Part shown: one piece after another, positions 7,965 to 16,501 of the stretch
How the letters are laid out: every line of letters starts with the position of its first letter
How positions within the stretch are numbered: position 1 is the stretch's first letter
DNA from: Streptomyces cyaneofuscatus
GTDB lineage: Bacteria > Actinomycetota > Actinomycetes > Streptomycetales > Streptomycetaceae
Length of the DNA stretch: 64,000 nt
NCBI RefSeq assembly: GCF_000718135.1
Contig: NZ_JOEM01000005.1
Location: 310,001 to 374,000 of the forward strand
Direction: 5' to 3'
Notes under the pieces: generated by a model
Database searches by the model: none
What the model saw: only the letters and a program-made list of their open reading frames with translations
What the model was told of the DNA's origin: nothing
Program-made: the position numbers and the translations under genes

Positions 7965-9590
7965 TCAGGCGGTGGCGCCACGGCGGCGGCGCGCCGCGAT
8001 CACGAGGCCGGCACCGGCCGCCACGACGAGGCCGGAGGCGCCGATCAGGGCGCCGGTCGGGACGTCGGAGCCGGTGGCGGCCAGGGAGCCGGAGCCGCCG
8101 ACCGAACCGCCGGTGGTGGAGCCGCCGGTGGTCGAACCGCCGACCGTGCCGCCGCCGGTGGTGGAGCCGCCCGTGGTGGAACCGCCGGTGGAGCCCGAGC
8201 CGCCCGTCGAACCGGAGCCGCCGGTGGAGCCACCCGACGAGCCGCCGGTCGAGCCGCCCGGGGGCAGCGTGGCGTCCTCGTCGAGCGAGACGGCCGCGTT
8301 CAGGGCGTCCAGCTCGTCGCCCTTGTCGTACTGGCCGATGAAGGCCTCGGCGCCCTCCTCGGTGAGCGTCGCCGGGATGTCCTTGAGGGTGACGATGCCC
8401 TCCTTGGCGGCGAGCGCGCCCGCGGGCACCTTCAGGTCGGCGAAGGGCAGGCCGGTGAAGGTGTCGACCTTGCCGGTCGCCATGTCCTTGCTGGAGAGGT
8501 CGGCGAAGAGCTTGCCCGTCGTGCCCTGGATGTCGATCTTCAGGTTGCTGAGGGAGAGGTCGAGCTTGTAGTCACCGGCGGTCTCGTGGCCGAGGAAGCG
8601 CACCTTGCCCTGGAACTGGGCGTCGAGGCTGTTCTTCTCGGCGTCGAGGTGGCCGGTGGCCTTGGTGAAGCGGTAGCCGTCCGCGTTGGCGGTGGCGCCG
8701 TCGCTCGTCTCGACCTTGCCTTGCGCGATCGGGCCGACGACGTACGAGCGGAACGACTTCTTGAGGCCCCAGTCCAGGGTGCCGTCGACGACCGGGCCGC
8801 TGGTGGGCTTGGCGGTCCCGGTGGGGTCCTGCTCGACGGGGGGCTTCACGGGAGGCTTGACCGGCGGCTTCACGGGGGGCTTGACCGGCGGGTCGACCGG
8901 GGGGTCCACGGGCGGCGGCGGCTCGACCGGAGGCTTGGCCGGCTTGACGGCCAGCGTGGCCGGGTCGGCGGGCATGCCCTCGGTGTAGCGGGCGAAGACC
9001 GCGCCGCCCTCCTTGGTGAAGGCGGTCGGAATGTCCGCGAACTTCATGCCCTCGGCACCGTTGGTGGGTTCGACACCGCTGAGGTCGAGCGTGACCATCG
9101 CCAGGTCGTCGCTGACCACGGGCTCCTTGCCCGGGGACTTGGTGGTGACGTCGACAGTGATCTTCCCGGTCTTGCCGACCGTGACGACCTTGACGTCGGA
9201 CAGCTTGATGTCCAGGATCCCGCCGTGCGCCTCGTAGTGCACGCTGCCCTTGAAGGAGGACGTCACGCCGTGGTTGCCGAGGTCGTACTCCCCCTTGTCC
9301 AGGGGGAACTTGTACGTGCCGTCCGCGTTCTGCGTGACGCCGTCGGCCAGGGTGGCGGTGCCCATCTTGCCGATCATGTCGCGCCAGCCGCTGAAGAGGC
9401 CCCAGTCCAGGGTCCCCGACTCCAGCTTGAAGACGGACGGTGCGGGGGCTCCGGCAGCGGCGGGGGCGTCAGCCGTGGTTTCGGCGCGGGCGCCGTCGGC
9501 CGCGAAAGCCGGGATGGCGAAGGTCGCGCCCAGGGCGGCGGCCGTGGCGACGGCTGCTGCGAGGGCTATGGGGCGGCGAGTTGCTGCCAT
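7965..9590 (-). CDS. htaA: Secreted HtaA-domain heme-binding protein with sortase LAATG signal
   Basis: The 541-residue protein has a Sec signal peptide (residues 1-31, cut after AFA) and two HtaA domains. The first starts near residue 57 (SGTLDWGLFSGWRDMIGKMG) and the second near residue 280 (DGTLDWGLKKSFRSYVVGPI). A proline-rich spacer of PPVKPPVKPP repeats joins them. A Gly/Ser/Thr-rich stalk leads to LAATG at about 503-507, a membrane helix and an RRRR tail, the class E sortase signal of Streptomyces. HtaA domains bind hemin at the surface in Corynebacterium. It lies 88 bp downstream of a second htaA gene and likely shares its iron-regulated transcript. TTAGGAG supports the ATG at 9590. 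Confidence 0.9.
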   Translation of the reverse strand: MAATRRPIALAAAVATAAALGATFAIPAFAADGARAETTADAPAAAGAPAPSVFKLESGTLDWGLFSGWRDMIGKMGTATLADGVTQNADGTYKFPLDKGEYDLGNHGVTSSFKGSVHYEAHGGILDIKLSDVKVVTVGKTGKITVDVTTKSPGKEPVVSDDLAMVTLDLSGVEPTNGAEGMKFADIPTAFTKEGGAVFARYTEGMPADPATLAVKPAKPPVEPPPPVDPPVDPPVKPPVKPPVKPPVKPPVEQDPTGTAKPTSGPVVDGTLDWGLKKSFRSYVVGPIAQGKVETSDGATANADGYRFTKATGHLDAEKNSLDAQFQGKVRFLGHETAGDYKLDLSLSNLKIDIQGTTGKLFADLSSKDMATGKVDTFTGLPFADLKVPAGALAAKEGIVTLKDIPATLTEEGAEAFIGQYDKGDELDALNAAVSLDEDATLPPGGSTGGSSGGSTGGSGSTGGSGSTGGSTTGGSTTGGGTVGGSTTGGSTTGGSVGGSGSLAATGSDVPTGALIGASGLVVAAGAGLVIAARRRRGATA

Positions 9591-9678
9591 GTCGGTGGGT
9601 CTCCTAAGGCAACGGGGGGAGGAAGGGAGGCGTGGGGGGAGGGGATGAGGAACCGTAAAGCGCTCATGAGGGGCGCCG

Positions 9679-11160
9679 TCAGGAGGTCTGGGGGGCGTCG
9701 GGGCCCGTAGAGGTGGCGTCGGGGGCCTGGCCGGCCTTGCGGCGGCGCAGCGCGAAGAACGTCGCGGCCGCGGCGAGGAGCAGCACACCGCCGCCGATCA
9801 CGGCGTACGTGCCGGCGCCCGGGCCCGAGTCGGACGTGGCGGCGGCCGGTGCGGCGGAGGGTTCGGCCGAGGGCTTCGCGGTGGGCCCGGCGGCGGCCGT
9901 CGGCTCGCTGCCGAGGTCGGGCAGCGGGGGCAGCTGGGCCTGGTCGTCGACGGCGACGGCGAGCGAGACGGGGTCCATCTCCGTGCCCGCCTTGTACATG
10001 GAGCCGAACGCCTTGGCCCCGTCCTCGGTGAGGGTGGCGGGCACCTCGGTGAGGACGGCGAGGCCCTCCTTCGGCGCGAAGTCCTTGGCGGTGAAGGTGA
10101 TCAGGGGGACGTCCTTGCGGGTGGTGCCCGCGCTCGTGACGTCGGCGGAGAGGGTGCCTTCGCCCTTGGTCACGGCGACCGTGACACCGGCGAACTTCAG
10201 GTCGAGGTCATGGGCGCCGGTGAAGTGGATGCTGCCGCCGAAGTCCGCGTCCAGCGTCTGCTTCTTCGCGTCGTACGTGCCCTTGCCCTGCGGGAAGCGG
10301 AAGAGTGCCCCGCCGTCCTGGGCGCCGTCGGCGAGCGTCCACTTGCCCTGGCCGATGGAGCCGGTGACGTACTCGCGGAAGGTGCGGCGGACGCCCCAGT
10401 CGACGGCGGCGTCCTCGAAGCGGCCCGCCTTCTCCTTGTCCTTGGCCTTCTCGGCGTCCTTCTTCTTCTCGTCCTCGGCCTTCTGGGCGTCCTCCTCCTT
10501 CGTCGCGGACGGGGCCGGCTTCGGCTGCTCGGCCGGAGCCTCGGTGTCCACGGAGAGGCTGATCGGGTCGAGCGGTGTGCCGGCGGTGTAGTAGCCGGCG
10601 AAGGCGGACGCGCCCTGCGCGGTCAGCGTCGTGGGGACGTTGGTGAGGGCGATGGGCGTGGAGCCGCCCTTCATGTTGATGCCACCGAGGCCGAGCGTGG
10701 CGAGCGGCACCTGGGAGCGGTTGCTGACCTTGCCGGTCCCCCGCTCCTTGCTGACCATGTCGGCGAAGAGCGTGCCGCTGCCACCGCCGATCTTGATGGT
10801 GGGGCGGCTGATGACGAGGTCCAGCTCGTTGGTTCCGTCGGCCTTCTTGTGGCCGGTGAAGTGGACCCCGCCGGAGAAGCCGGAGCTGAAGGCGCCGGTC
10901 GCCGGGTCGTAGGAGCCGTTGGCGGAGTGGAAGCGGAACTGGCTGCCGCCGACCGTGGCGGCGCCGCCGGTCAGGCTCCAACTGCCCTGGGCGATGGGGC
11001 CGGTGACGTAGCTCTGGAAGGAGGATTTGATGCCCCAGTCCAGCCGTCCACCCTGCACCGTGCGGTCGGCCGCTTGCGCGGTGGCGGCGGGGAGCATCGC
11101 TCCCAGCAGCACCGCGAGGAGCGCGACGGCGAGCGCGCGGGCGGATCTGGACGGCAGCAT
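9679..11160 (-). CDS. htaA: Membrane-anchored HtaA-domain heme-binding protein
   Basis: The 493-residue protein has a signal peptide ending AQA (about residue 31). Its two HtaA domains begin near residues 38 (GGRLDWGIKSSFQSYVTGPI) and 252 (DAAVDWGVRRTFREYVTGSI). They are separated by a highly charged Lys/Glu/Asp linker that is probably helical. A Pro/Ala/Ser stalk leads to one C-terminal membrane helix and RRRK. Unlike its neighbour it has no LAXTG motif, so it should stay membrane-anchored. GGAGGGG precedes ATG 11160, and an iron box sits 27 bp further upstream. It likely passes heme from the wall-bound protein to HmuT. Confidence 0.9.
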   Translation of the reverse strand: MLPSRSARALAVALLAVLLGAMLPAATAQAADRTVQGGRLDWGIKSSFQSYVTGPIAQGSWSLTGGAATVGGSQFRFHSANGSYDPATGAFSSGFSGGVHFTGHKKADGTNELDLVISRPTIKIGGGSGTLFADMVSKERGTGKVSNRSQVPLATLGLGGINMKGGSTPIALTNVPTTLTAQGASAFAGYYTAGTPLDPISLSVDTEAPAEQPKPAPSATKEEDAQKAEDEKKKDAEKAKDKEKAGRFEDAAVDWGVRRTFREYVTGSIGQGKWTLADGAQDGGALFRFPQGKGTYDAKKQTLDADFGGSIHFTGAHDLDLKFAGVTVAVTKGEGTLSADVTSAGTTRKDVPLITFTAKDFAPKEGLAVLTEVPATLTEDGAKAFGSMYKAGTEMDPVSLAVAVDDQAQLPPLPDLGSEPTAAAGPTAKPSAEPSAAPAAATSDSGPGAGTYAVIGGGVLLLAAAATFFALRRRKAGQAPDATSTGPDAPQTS

Positions 11161-11186
11161 GAGGGACCCCTCCGAGGGCTAGAAGT

Positions 11187-11205
11187 GAAGGTAAGGCTAA
11201 CCTAA
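11187..11205. promoter_or_regulatory. Iron box between htaA and hmuT
   Basis: GAAGGTAAGGCTAACCTAA matches the DtxR/IdeR/DmdR consensus TTAGGTTAGGCTAACCTAA at 16 of 19 positions. It lies between divergent htaA and hmuT starts (27 bp and 131 bp away), so one iron-loaded repressor could control both sides. Confidence 0.88.
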
Positions 11206-11336
11206 GGTATTCGCAGCCTGTGCCGGAACCCCTCCGGCACCTCCACACAACTGACACATCCGTCACATCCGAACCAGCCGCCCCGCCACCTCATTCATCA
11301 CTCACCGCACGCCGCAGAACGACAGGACGGTGCCCA

Positions 11337-12431
11337 GTGCGCATCACGCAGGACTTCGCCCCGAGCGGCCCTCAGGGCCCGGGCAGCGGGCAGGCATTCG
11401 GCCGTCGGCCGGTCCGCGGCCGGGCGGGCGCCGCCCTCACTGCCGCGATGGCCCTCGCCCTGCTGCTGACGGGCTGCGGTGGAGGCAACGGTTCCGCATC
11501 GGCGGGGCCGAAGGGCGCCCAGAGCTCCGCCCACGCGGACCGGGTCGAGCCGCTGGCCGCCGCGCCCGCGCCGAAGCTGCCGGTGACGGTGGACTCGGCG
11601 GACGGCACGAAGGTGACGGTCGACTCCACCGACCGGATCGTGCCGCTGACCGGGTCGCTGAGCGAGATCGTCTTCACCCTGGGCTTCGGAAAGCAGGTCG
11701 TCGCCCGGGACATCACCGCCACCTTCGAACAGGCCGAGAAGCTCCCGGTGGTGACCCGCGCCCATGACGTCTCGGCGGAGAGCGTGCTCTCGCTGAAGCC
11801 GACCGTCGTCCTCGCGGACACCACCACCGGACCGGCCGAGGCGATCGACCAGATCCGCGACGCGGGCATCCCGCTGGTCGTCGTCGACCCCGCCAAGGGA
11901 CTGGACGACGTCGGCCGCCGGATCGACACGGTCGCCGAGGCGCTCGGCGTACCGGCGGCCGGCACCGAGCTGAAGAAGCGGACCGAGTCCCGGATCGCGG
12001 CCGTGCAGAAGACCATCCCGGATCACGCGGACGGCAAGAAGCCCCGCGTCGCCTTCCTCTATCTGCGCGGTTCGGCCTCCGTCTATCTGCTGGGCGGCGC
12101 GGAGTCGGGGGCCAGTTCGCTGCTGGAGGCGGCGGGTGCCGTCGACGCCGGCAAGGCGTCCGGGCTGAACAAGGACTTCACCGCCATCACCAGCGAGGCG
12201 CTCGCCAAGGCCGCGCCCGACGCGATCCTGCTGATGAGCAAGGGGCTCGACTCGGTGGGAGGCATGGACGGTCTGGTGAAGATCCCCGGTATCGCGGAGA
12301 CGCCCGCCGGGATGGACCGCCGGGTCGTCTCGATCGACGACGGCGTGCTGCTGAACTACGGCCCGCGCACCGACCGGGTGCTCGCCGAGATCGTCGAGCA
12401 GCTGCACCCGAAGGGCGGCAAGGGCCAGTGA
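11337..12431 (+). CDS. hmuT: Heme ABC transporter, substrate-binding lipoprotein
   Basis: The 364-residue lipoprotein has a long N-region, then ALALLLTGC with the lipidated Cys at 47. The mature part is a class III periplasmic-binding fold: RIVPLTGSLSEIVFTLGFGK, LKPTVVLADTTTGPAEAI, then AAGAVDAGKASG and LAKAAPDAILLMSKGL. This is the FecB/BtuF/HmuT family. It should bind heme delivered by HtaA proteins and hand it to HmuUV. GTG at 11337 is the first good in-frame start; a weak AGGA precedes it. First gene of an operon; its stop overlaps the next start by 4 nt. Confidence 0.9.
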   Translation: MRITQDFAPSGPQGPGSGQAFGRRPVRGRAGAALTAAMALALLLTGCGGGNGSASAGPKGAQSSAHADRVEPLAAAPAPKLPVTVDSADGTKVTVDSTDRIVPLTGSLSEIVFTLGFGKQVVARDITATFEQAEKLPVVTRAHDVSAESVLSLKPTVVLADTTTGPAEAIDQIRDAGIPLVVVDPAKGLDDVGRRIDTVAEALGVPAAGTELKKRTESRIAAVQKTIPDHADGKKPRVAFLYLRGSASVYLLGGAESGASSLLEAAGAVDAGKASGLNKDFTAITSEALAKAAPDAILLMSKGLDSVGGMDGLVKIPGIAETPAGMDRRVVSIDDGVLLNYGPRTDRVLAEIVEQLHPKGGKGQ

Positions 12432-13549
12432 CCACCTCGTACGAGGAACGCACCGGGGAGCCGCTCTCCAAGGAGGACCCCTCCGGTGCGGCCGATCTGA
12501 AAGCCGCCGCCCCCAAGTCCCCGCGCAGCAAAGCGTTCGTGCTCACCGCCGGGCTCTCGCTCGCGCTGCTCGCCGGGTGTCTGCTCTCCGCCGCGATCGG
12601 TGCGTACTCCATCCCCATCGGGGACGTCCTCAGCTCGCTCCAGCACCGGATCGGGCTCGGCGGACAACCGCTGGACCGGGTCGGGGAGAGCGTCCTGTGG
12701 AACGTCCGGCTCCCCCGCGTCGTCCTCGCGCTCCTCGTCGGCGCCTCGCTCGGCTGCGCGGGCGCCCTGATGCAGGGCGTGTTCGGCAACCCGCTGGCCG
12801 AGCCCGGCGTCATCGGGATCTCGGCCGGCGCGGCCGTCGGCGCGGTCGCCTCGATCGCGCTCGGCCTGACCTTCTTCGGCAACTGGACGATCACCGTCTT
12901 CGCGTTCATCGCCGGTCTCGCCACCGTCCTGCTCGTCTATACGCTCTCGCGCTCCGGCGGCCGGACCGAGGTCGTGACGCTGATCCTCACCGGTATCGCC
13001 GTCAACGCCTTCGCGGGCGCGCTGATCGGGCTGTTCATCTTCTTCGCGGACAACGCGCAGATCACCCAGATCACCTTCTGGCAGCTCGGTTCGCTCTCCC
13101 AGGCGACCTGGCCCAAGGTGCTGGCGGTTCTGCCGTGCGCGCTGGCCGGACTGCTCATCGCCCCGTTCTACGCCCGCAAACTGGACCTCCTGGCCCTCGG
13201 CGAGCGGCCCGCCCGCCACCTGGGCGTGGACGTCGAGCGGCTGCGGATCACACTCGTCCTGGTGGTGGCGCTGCTGACGGCCGCCGCGGTGGCCGTGGCC
13301 GGGATCATCTCGTTCGTCGGGCTGCTCGTGCCGCACCTGCTGCGGATGGCGAACGGCCCCGGCCACCGCTTCCTGGTCCCCGGGAGCGCGCTCGGCGGCG
13401 CCCTGGTGCTGGTGGCGGGCGACCTCGCGGCCCGGACCGTGGCCGCCCCCGCCGAGCTGCCGCTCGGGGTGCTGACCGCGCTCTTCGGCAGTCCGTTCTT
13501 CTTCTGGCTGCTTCGCAGGACCCGTCGTAAGCAAGGTGGTTGGGCATGA
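12428..13549 (+). CDS. hmuU: Heme ABC transporter permease (FecCD family)
   Basis: The 373-residue permease starts at GTG 12428 inside a GTGA overlap with hmuT, showing translational coupling. About nine to ten membrane helices begin near residue 37. Family markers include NVRLPRVVLALLVGASLGCA, GALMQGVFGNPLAEPGVIGI, FWQLGSLSQATW and GIISFVGLLVPHLLRMANGP, the last being the coupling region to the ATPase. The N-terminal 35 residues are hydrophilic and cytoplasmic. Confidence 0.92.
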   Translation: MTTSYEERTGEPLSKEDPSGAADLKAAAPKSPRSKAFVLTAGLSLALLAGCLLSAAIGAYSIPIGDVLSSLQHRIGLGGQPLDRVGESVLWNVRLPRVVLALLVGASLGCAGALMQGVFGNPLAEPGVIGISAGAAVGAVASIALGLTFFGNWTITVFAFIAGLATVLLVYTLSRSGGRTEVVTLILTGIAVNAFAGALIGLFIFFADNAQITQITFWQLGSLSQATWPKVLAVLPCALAGLLIAPFYARKLDLLALGERPARHLGVDVERLRITLVLVVALLTAAAVAVAGIISFVGLLVPHLLRMANGPGHRFLVPGSALGGALVLVAGDLAARTVAAPAELPLGVLTALFGSPFFFWLLRRTRRKQGGWA

Positions 13550-14382
13550 GGACGCTGAGAGATCTGTTCGCGGTACGGAGCCGGGAGCTGCCCTCGCCCG
13601 TCGCGCCCGGCTCCGCCGCCGTCGAGGCCGCCGGGCTGTCGGTCCGGCTGGGCGGGCGGCAGGTGCTGGATGCCGTCGACCTCGCCGCGCACGCCGGTGA
13701 GGTGGTGGCGCTCGTCGGCCCGAACGGGGCCGGCAAGTCCACGCTGCTGGCCGCGCTCGCCGCCGACCTGGCCCCGGGGAGCGGTGAGGTCCTGATCGGC
13801 GGCCGCCCGGCCACCGCCTGGACCGCACCCGAACTGGCCCTGCGCCGCTCGGTGCTGCCGCAGTCCGCCGTGCTCTCCTTCCCGTTCCCGGTGGAGGACG
13901 TCGTACGGATGGGGCGGGCGCCCTGGGCCGGTACGGAGCTGGAGGACGAGGACGACACGGCCGTGGCGGCGGCGATGGCGGCCACCGAGGTGACCCGGTT
14001 CGCCGCCCGCCCGTTCTCGGAGCTGTCCGGCGGTGAGCGGGCGCGGGTGGCGCTGGCCCGGGTGCTGGCGCAGCGGGCCCCGCTGATGCTGCTGGACGAG
14101 CCGACGGCCGCCCTGGACCTGCGCCACCAGGAGCTGGTGCTGCGGATCTGCCGTGAGCGGGCCGCCGCCGGGGACGCGGTGGTGGTGGTCCTGCACGATC
14201 TGGGGCTGGCAGCGGCGTACGCGGACCGGGTGGCCGTGCTGCACGAGGGGCGGATCGCGGTGGTGGGGCCGCCTCGGGAGATCTTCGACGGGGAGCTGCT
14301 CGGCGAGGTGTACCGGCAGCCGGTGGAGGTGTTCCCGCATCCGCGTACGGGGGCCCCGCTGGTCGTTCCCGTACGCCACTGA
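13546..14382 (+). CDS. hmuV: Heme ABC transporter ATP-binding protein
   Basis: The 278-residue ATPase has Walker A GPNGAGKST (58-66), a Q-loop LPQSAVLSFPF, signature LSGGERARVALARVL, Walker B LMLLDEPTA and H-loop VVVLHDLGLAAAYADRV. FPVEDVVRMGRAPW is typical of HmuV. ATG 13546 overlaps the hmuU stop (ATGA) and AAGGTGG precedes it. Drives heme import with HmuU and HmuT. Confidence 0.93.
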   Translation: MRTLRDLFAVRSRELPSPVAPGSAAVEAAGLSVRLGGRQVLDAVDLAAHAGEVVALVGPNGAGKSTLLAALAADLAPGSGEVLIGGRPATAWTAPELALRRSVLPQSAVLSFPFPVEDVVRMGRAPWAGTELEDEDDTAVAAAMAATEVTRFAARPFSELSGGERARVALARVLAQRAPLMLLDEPTAALDLRHQELVLRICRERAAAGDAVVVVLHDLGLAAAYADRVAVLHEGRIAVVGPPREIFDGELLGEVYRQPVEVFPHPRTGAPLVVPVRH

Positions 14383-14495
14383 GCCCGAACACCGGGCCCT
14401 GGGGCGCCAGGTCACGTTGTGGACGCTGTATCCGGACCGCGCCCGCACGCCGTTCGCCGCCCCGGTAGGGTTTCGACGGTCAGTGCGGGCGACGG

Positions 14496-15524
14496 ATGCA
14501 GAAGGCGCAGAAGCAACGGATGACGACACCCCCCAGGGCGGGCCGGCTGACGGCGGCGCTCGCCACGGCGACGGTCCTGTGCGTGACCGCGAGCGGCTGT
14601 GTGACCGTCCACGGCGAGCTGGAAGTGCTGCCGGGGGCGACGGAGGCCGAGGCCGCCCAGGCGCTGACGGACTTCATCACCGCCTACAACGCGGCGGACA
14701 GGGCGTACGATCCGGCGCTCGACGCGGACCGGGTGACGGGCTCGCTCGGGGCGATCAACCAGGCCGGGCTGAAGGCGCGCCAGACGTACAGCCCCGGCGG
14801 CAACAAGGCGCACAAGCCTCTGGAGTTGACGGACGCCACCTACATCATCCCGAAGAAGGCGGGCTGGCCGCGCTGGTTCCTGGCGGACACCGACTCCAAC
14901 CGGGACGAGGACGGCGGGAAGCTGGACACCCGCTGGCTGGTGGTGTTCGTACGGAGTGGTCCCGGCGCACTGTGGAAGGCGTCCTATCTCGGGGTCGTCC
15001 CGCCGTCCCAGGTGCCGGAGTTCACCCGGGACAAGGACGGGCTCGCCACGCCGGTGGAGCCGCAGAGCGGTGAACTGACCGTTTCTCCGGCCGACTTGAG
15101 CATCGCGTACACGGAGTACCTGCAGAAGGGCACCCCGGACGTCTTCGCCCCGAGCACGGCGACCTCGCAGTGGCGCGAGACGCGCCGGACGACCCGGCGG
15201 GCCGGGTTCTCGTACCAGTACATCGACCAGCCGCTCTCGGGCTCCACGTTCGGGCCGCTCGGGCTGCGCACCGAGGACGGCGGGGCGCTGGTCTTCTTCA
15301 GCAGCAAGCACTTCGAACGGCAGGTCACGGCGAAGGGGCTGAAGCCGGAGGTCAACGCGGACGTGAAGGCGCTGATGACCGGCGAGGTCACCAACAGCCT
15401 CACCAAGGAGCGGATCTCCAGCCAGCTGGTCCATGTGCCGGCGCGCGGGCAGAGCTCCGACTCCGGCGGCCGGGTGCGGATGCTGAACCGGCTGCCGGGT
15501 CTGGTCGCGGCGAAGGGCGAGTAG
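14496..15524 (+). CDS. Putative lipoprotein, conserved in actinomycetes
   Basis: The 342-residue protein has a signal ending VTASGCVTVHG, where Cys fits a lipobox of the type ASGC. The mature part has no motif I recognise; it alternates beta-like segments (TRWLVVFVRSGPG, GGALVFFSSKHFE) with charged loops. Starts at ATG 14496 or ATG 14520 are both possible and neither has a good ribosome site; the second gives a more usual signal length. It follows hmuV by about 110 bp, so co-transcription is uncertain. Confidence 0.75.
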   Translation: MQKAQKQRMTTPPRAGRLTAALATATVLCVTASGCVTVHGELEVLPGATEAEAAQALTDFITAYNAADRAYDPALDADRVTGSLGAINQAGLKARQTYSPGGNKAHKPLELTDATYIIPKKAGWPRWFLADTDSNRDEDGGKLDTRWLVVFVRSGPGALWKASYLGVVPPSQVPEFTRDKDGLATPVEPQSGELTVSPADLSIAYTEYLQKGTPDVFAPSTATSQWRETRRTTRRAGFSYQYIDQPLSGSTFGPLGLRTEDGGALVFFSSKHFERQVTAKGLKPEVNADVKALMTGEVTNSLTKERISSQLVHVPARGQSSDSGGRVRMLNRLPGLVAAKGE

Positions 15525-15567
15525 GAGAGGGAGGGGCCCTTGGGCCCTTGATCCCGGCCCCCTCTCC
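15524..15567 (+). terminator. Imperfect stem-loop after the lipoprotein gene
   Basis: GGAGAGGG...GGCC (15524-15538) pairs with GGCCCCCTCTCC (15556-15567), with a small bulge and a 17-base loop. It directly follows the stop codon and faces a convergent gene. Confidence 0.5.
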
Positions 15568-15570
15568 CCT

Positions 15571-15600
15571 GGTAACAGCTCAGCCGGTAACAGCTCAGCG
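15571..15600. repeat. 15-bp tandem duplication next to a stop codon
   Basis: GGTAACAGCTCAGCC and GGTAACAGCTCAGCG sit head to tail, ending 3 bp before the stop of the minus-strand Prim-Pol gene. A degenerate third unit (GCTCAACGACTCAGCGG) covers that stop. Confidence 0.7.
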
Positions 15601-15602
15601 GC

Positions 15603-16349
15603 TCAACGACTCAGCGGCCAGGCGATCGAGTCGTGGTCCAGCTCGCTCTGCTCGGCGCTGCCCGCATAGCGCGCGCAGGCGTCGGTGAGCGTCTCCAGCA
15701 GGGTCAGCGGGTCAGGCAGCTCGTGCTCGGGGCCGCGCACCCAGCGGACGTCGAGCTCACCGGGGAGCCGGGCGGGCGGCAGGAGGACGTAGCTGCCGCG
15801 GCAGTGCCAGCGCAGGCCCGGGTGGGCGTCCATGGTCTCGGGGTGGCAGTCCAGCTCGCAGGGCCACCACTCGTCCTCGTCCTCGGGGGTGCCGCGGGTG
15901 GCGGTGAAGAAGAGCATCCGGTCCTCGCCGGACTGGGCGACCGGGCCGACGTCGATGCCCGCCGCGAGAAGACGCTCCAGGGCGCTGCGGCCGGCGGTGA
16001 GGGGGACGTCCAGCACGTCGTGGATCATGCCGGTCGCGGTGATGAAGTTGGCCAGCGGCTGGCTGCGGGCCCAGCGCTCGATCTGGGCACGGTCGGTGGT
16101 CGACTGCGTCTGCCAGGCGAAGGAGATGGGGTGCCGGGCGGGGGTGGGACAGCCGATGCGTTCGCACGAACATCGGTATCCGAGGGGGTGGGCGGCGGGG
16201 GCGATGGGCATGCCCGCGTCGGCGACCGCCAGGAGCAGCGCCACTCTGGCCGTCTCGTCGGCTTCGGCCCCTGGTGATTTGGGACGTCGCCGCAGCCACT
16301 GGGAGATCCTGCTCTCTGTGCCGCGGAAACGGCCGGAATCGGCGCCCAT
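15603..16349 (-). CDS. Prim-Pol (bifunctional DNA primase/polymerase N-terminal) domain protein
   Basis: The 248-residue protein fits the Prim-Pol-like proteins of Streptomyces. It has AGMPIAPAAHPLGYRCSCERIGCPTPARHPIS, a cysteine-containing early segment, then WARSQPLANFITATG and a C-terminal RWHCRGSYVLLPPARLPG. The early Cys residues could bind zinc. The catalytic acidic pair of true AEP primases is not clear, so enzymatic activity is uncertain. ATG at 16349 has GAGGTGAGGGGATAG upstream. It stands alone. Confidence 0.7.
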   Translation of the reverse strand: MGADSGRFRGTESRISQWLRRRPKSPGAEADETARVALLLAVADAGMPIAPAAHPLGYRCSCERIGCPTPARHPISFAWQTQSTTDRAQIERWARSQPLANFITATGMIHDVLDVPLTAGRSALERLLAAGIDVGPVAQSGEDRMLFFTATRGTPEDEDEWWPCELDCHPETMDAHPGLRWHCRGSYVLLPPARLPGELDVRWVRGPEHELPDPLTLLETLTDACARYAGSAEQSELDHDSIAWPLSR

Positions 16350-16501
16350 CTATCCCCTCACCTCAGCATTTCACCTCAGCGTTGCCTCTCCATCGTCGCA
16401 CCATCTGGCGGCGGGGGTGGCCAGAGTTCACCAGCGGGGCCGTGTACCACTGCACCGAGTGAGCACCATCACGCCCGATGTCGCCACATAACGGATAAGG
16501 A

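Noticed and set aside
14385..14399. GCCCG-AACAC-CGGGC after hmuV as terminator
   Set aside because: A 5-bp stem is too weak in this GC-rich DNA to call.
15534..15547. GGGCCC-TT-GGGCCC as a hairpin
   Set aside because: A 2-base loop is not feasible; the longer stem at 15524-15567 explains the region better.
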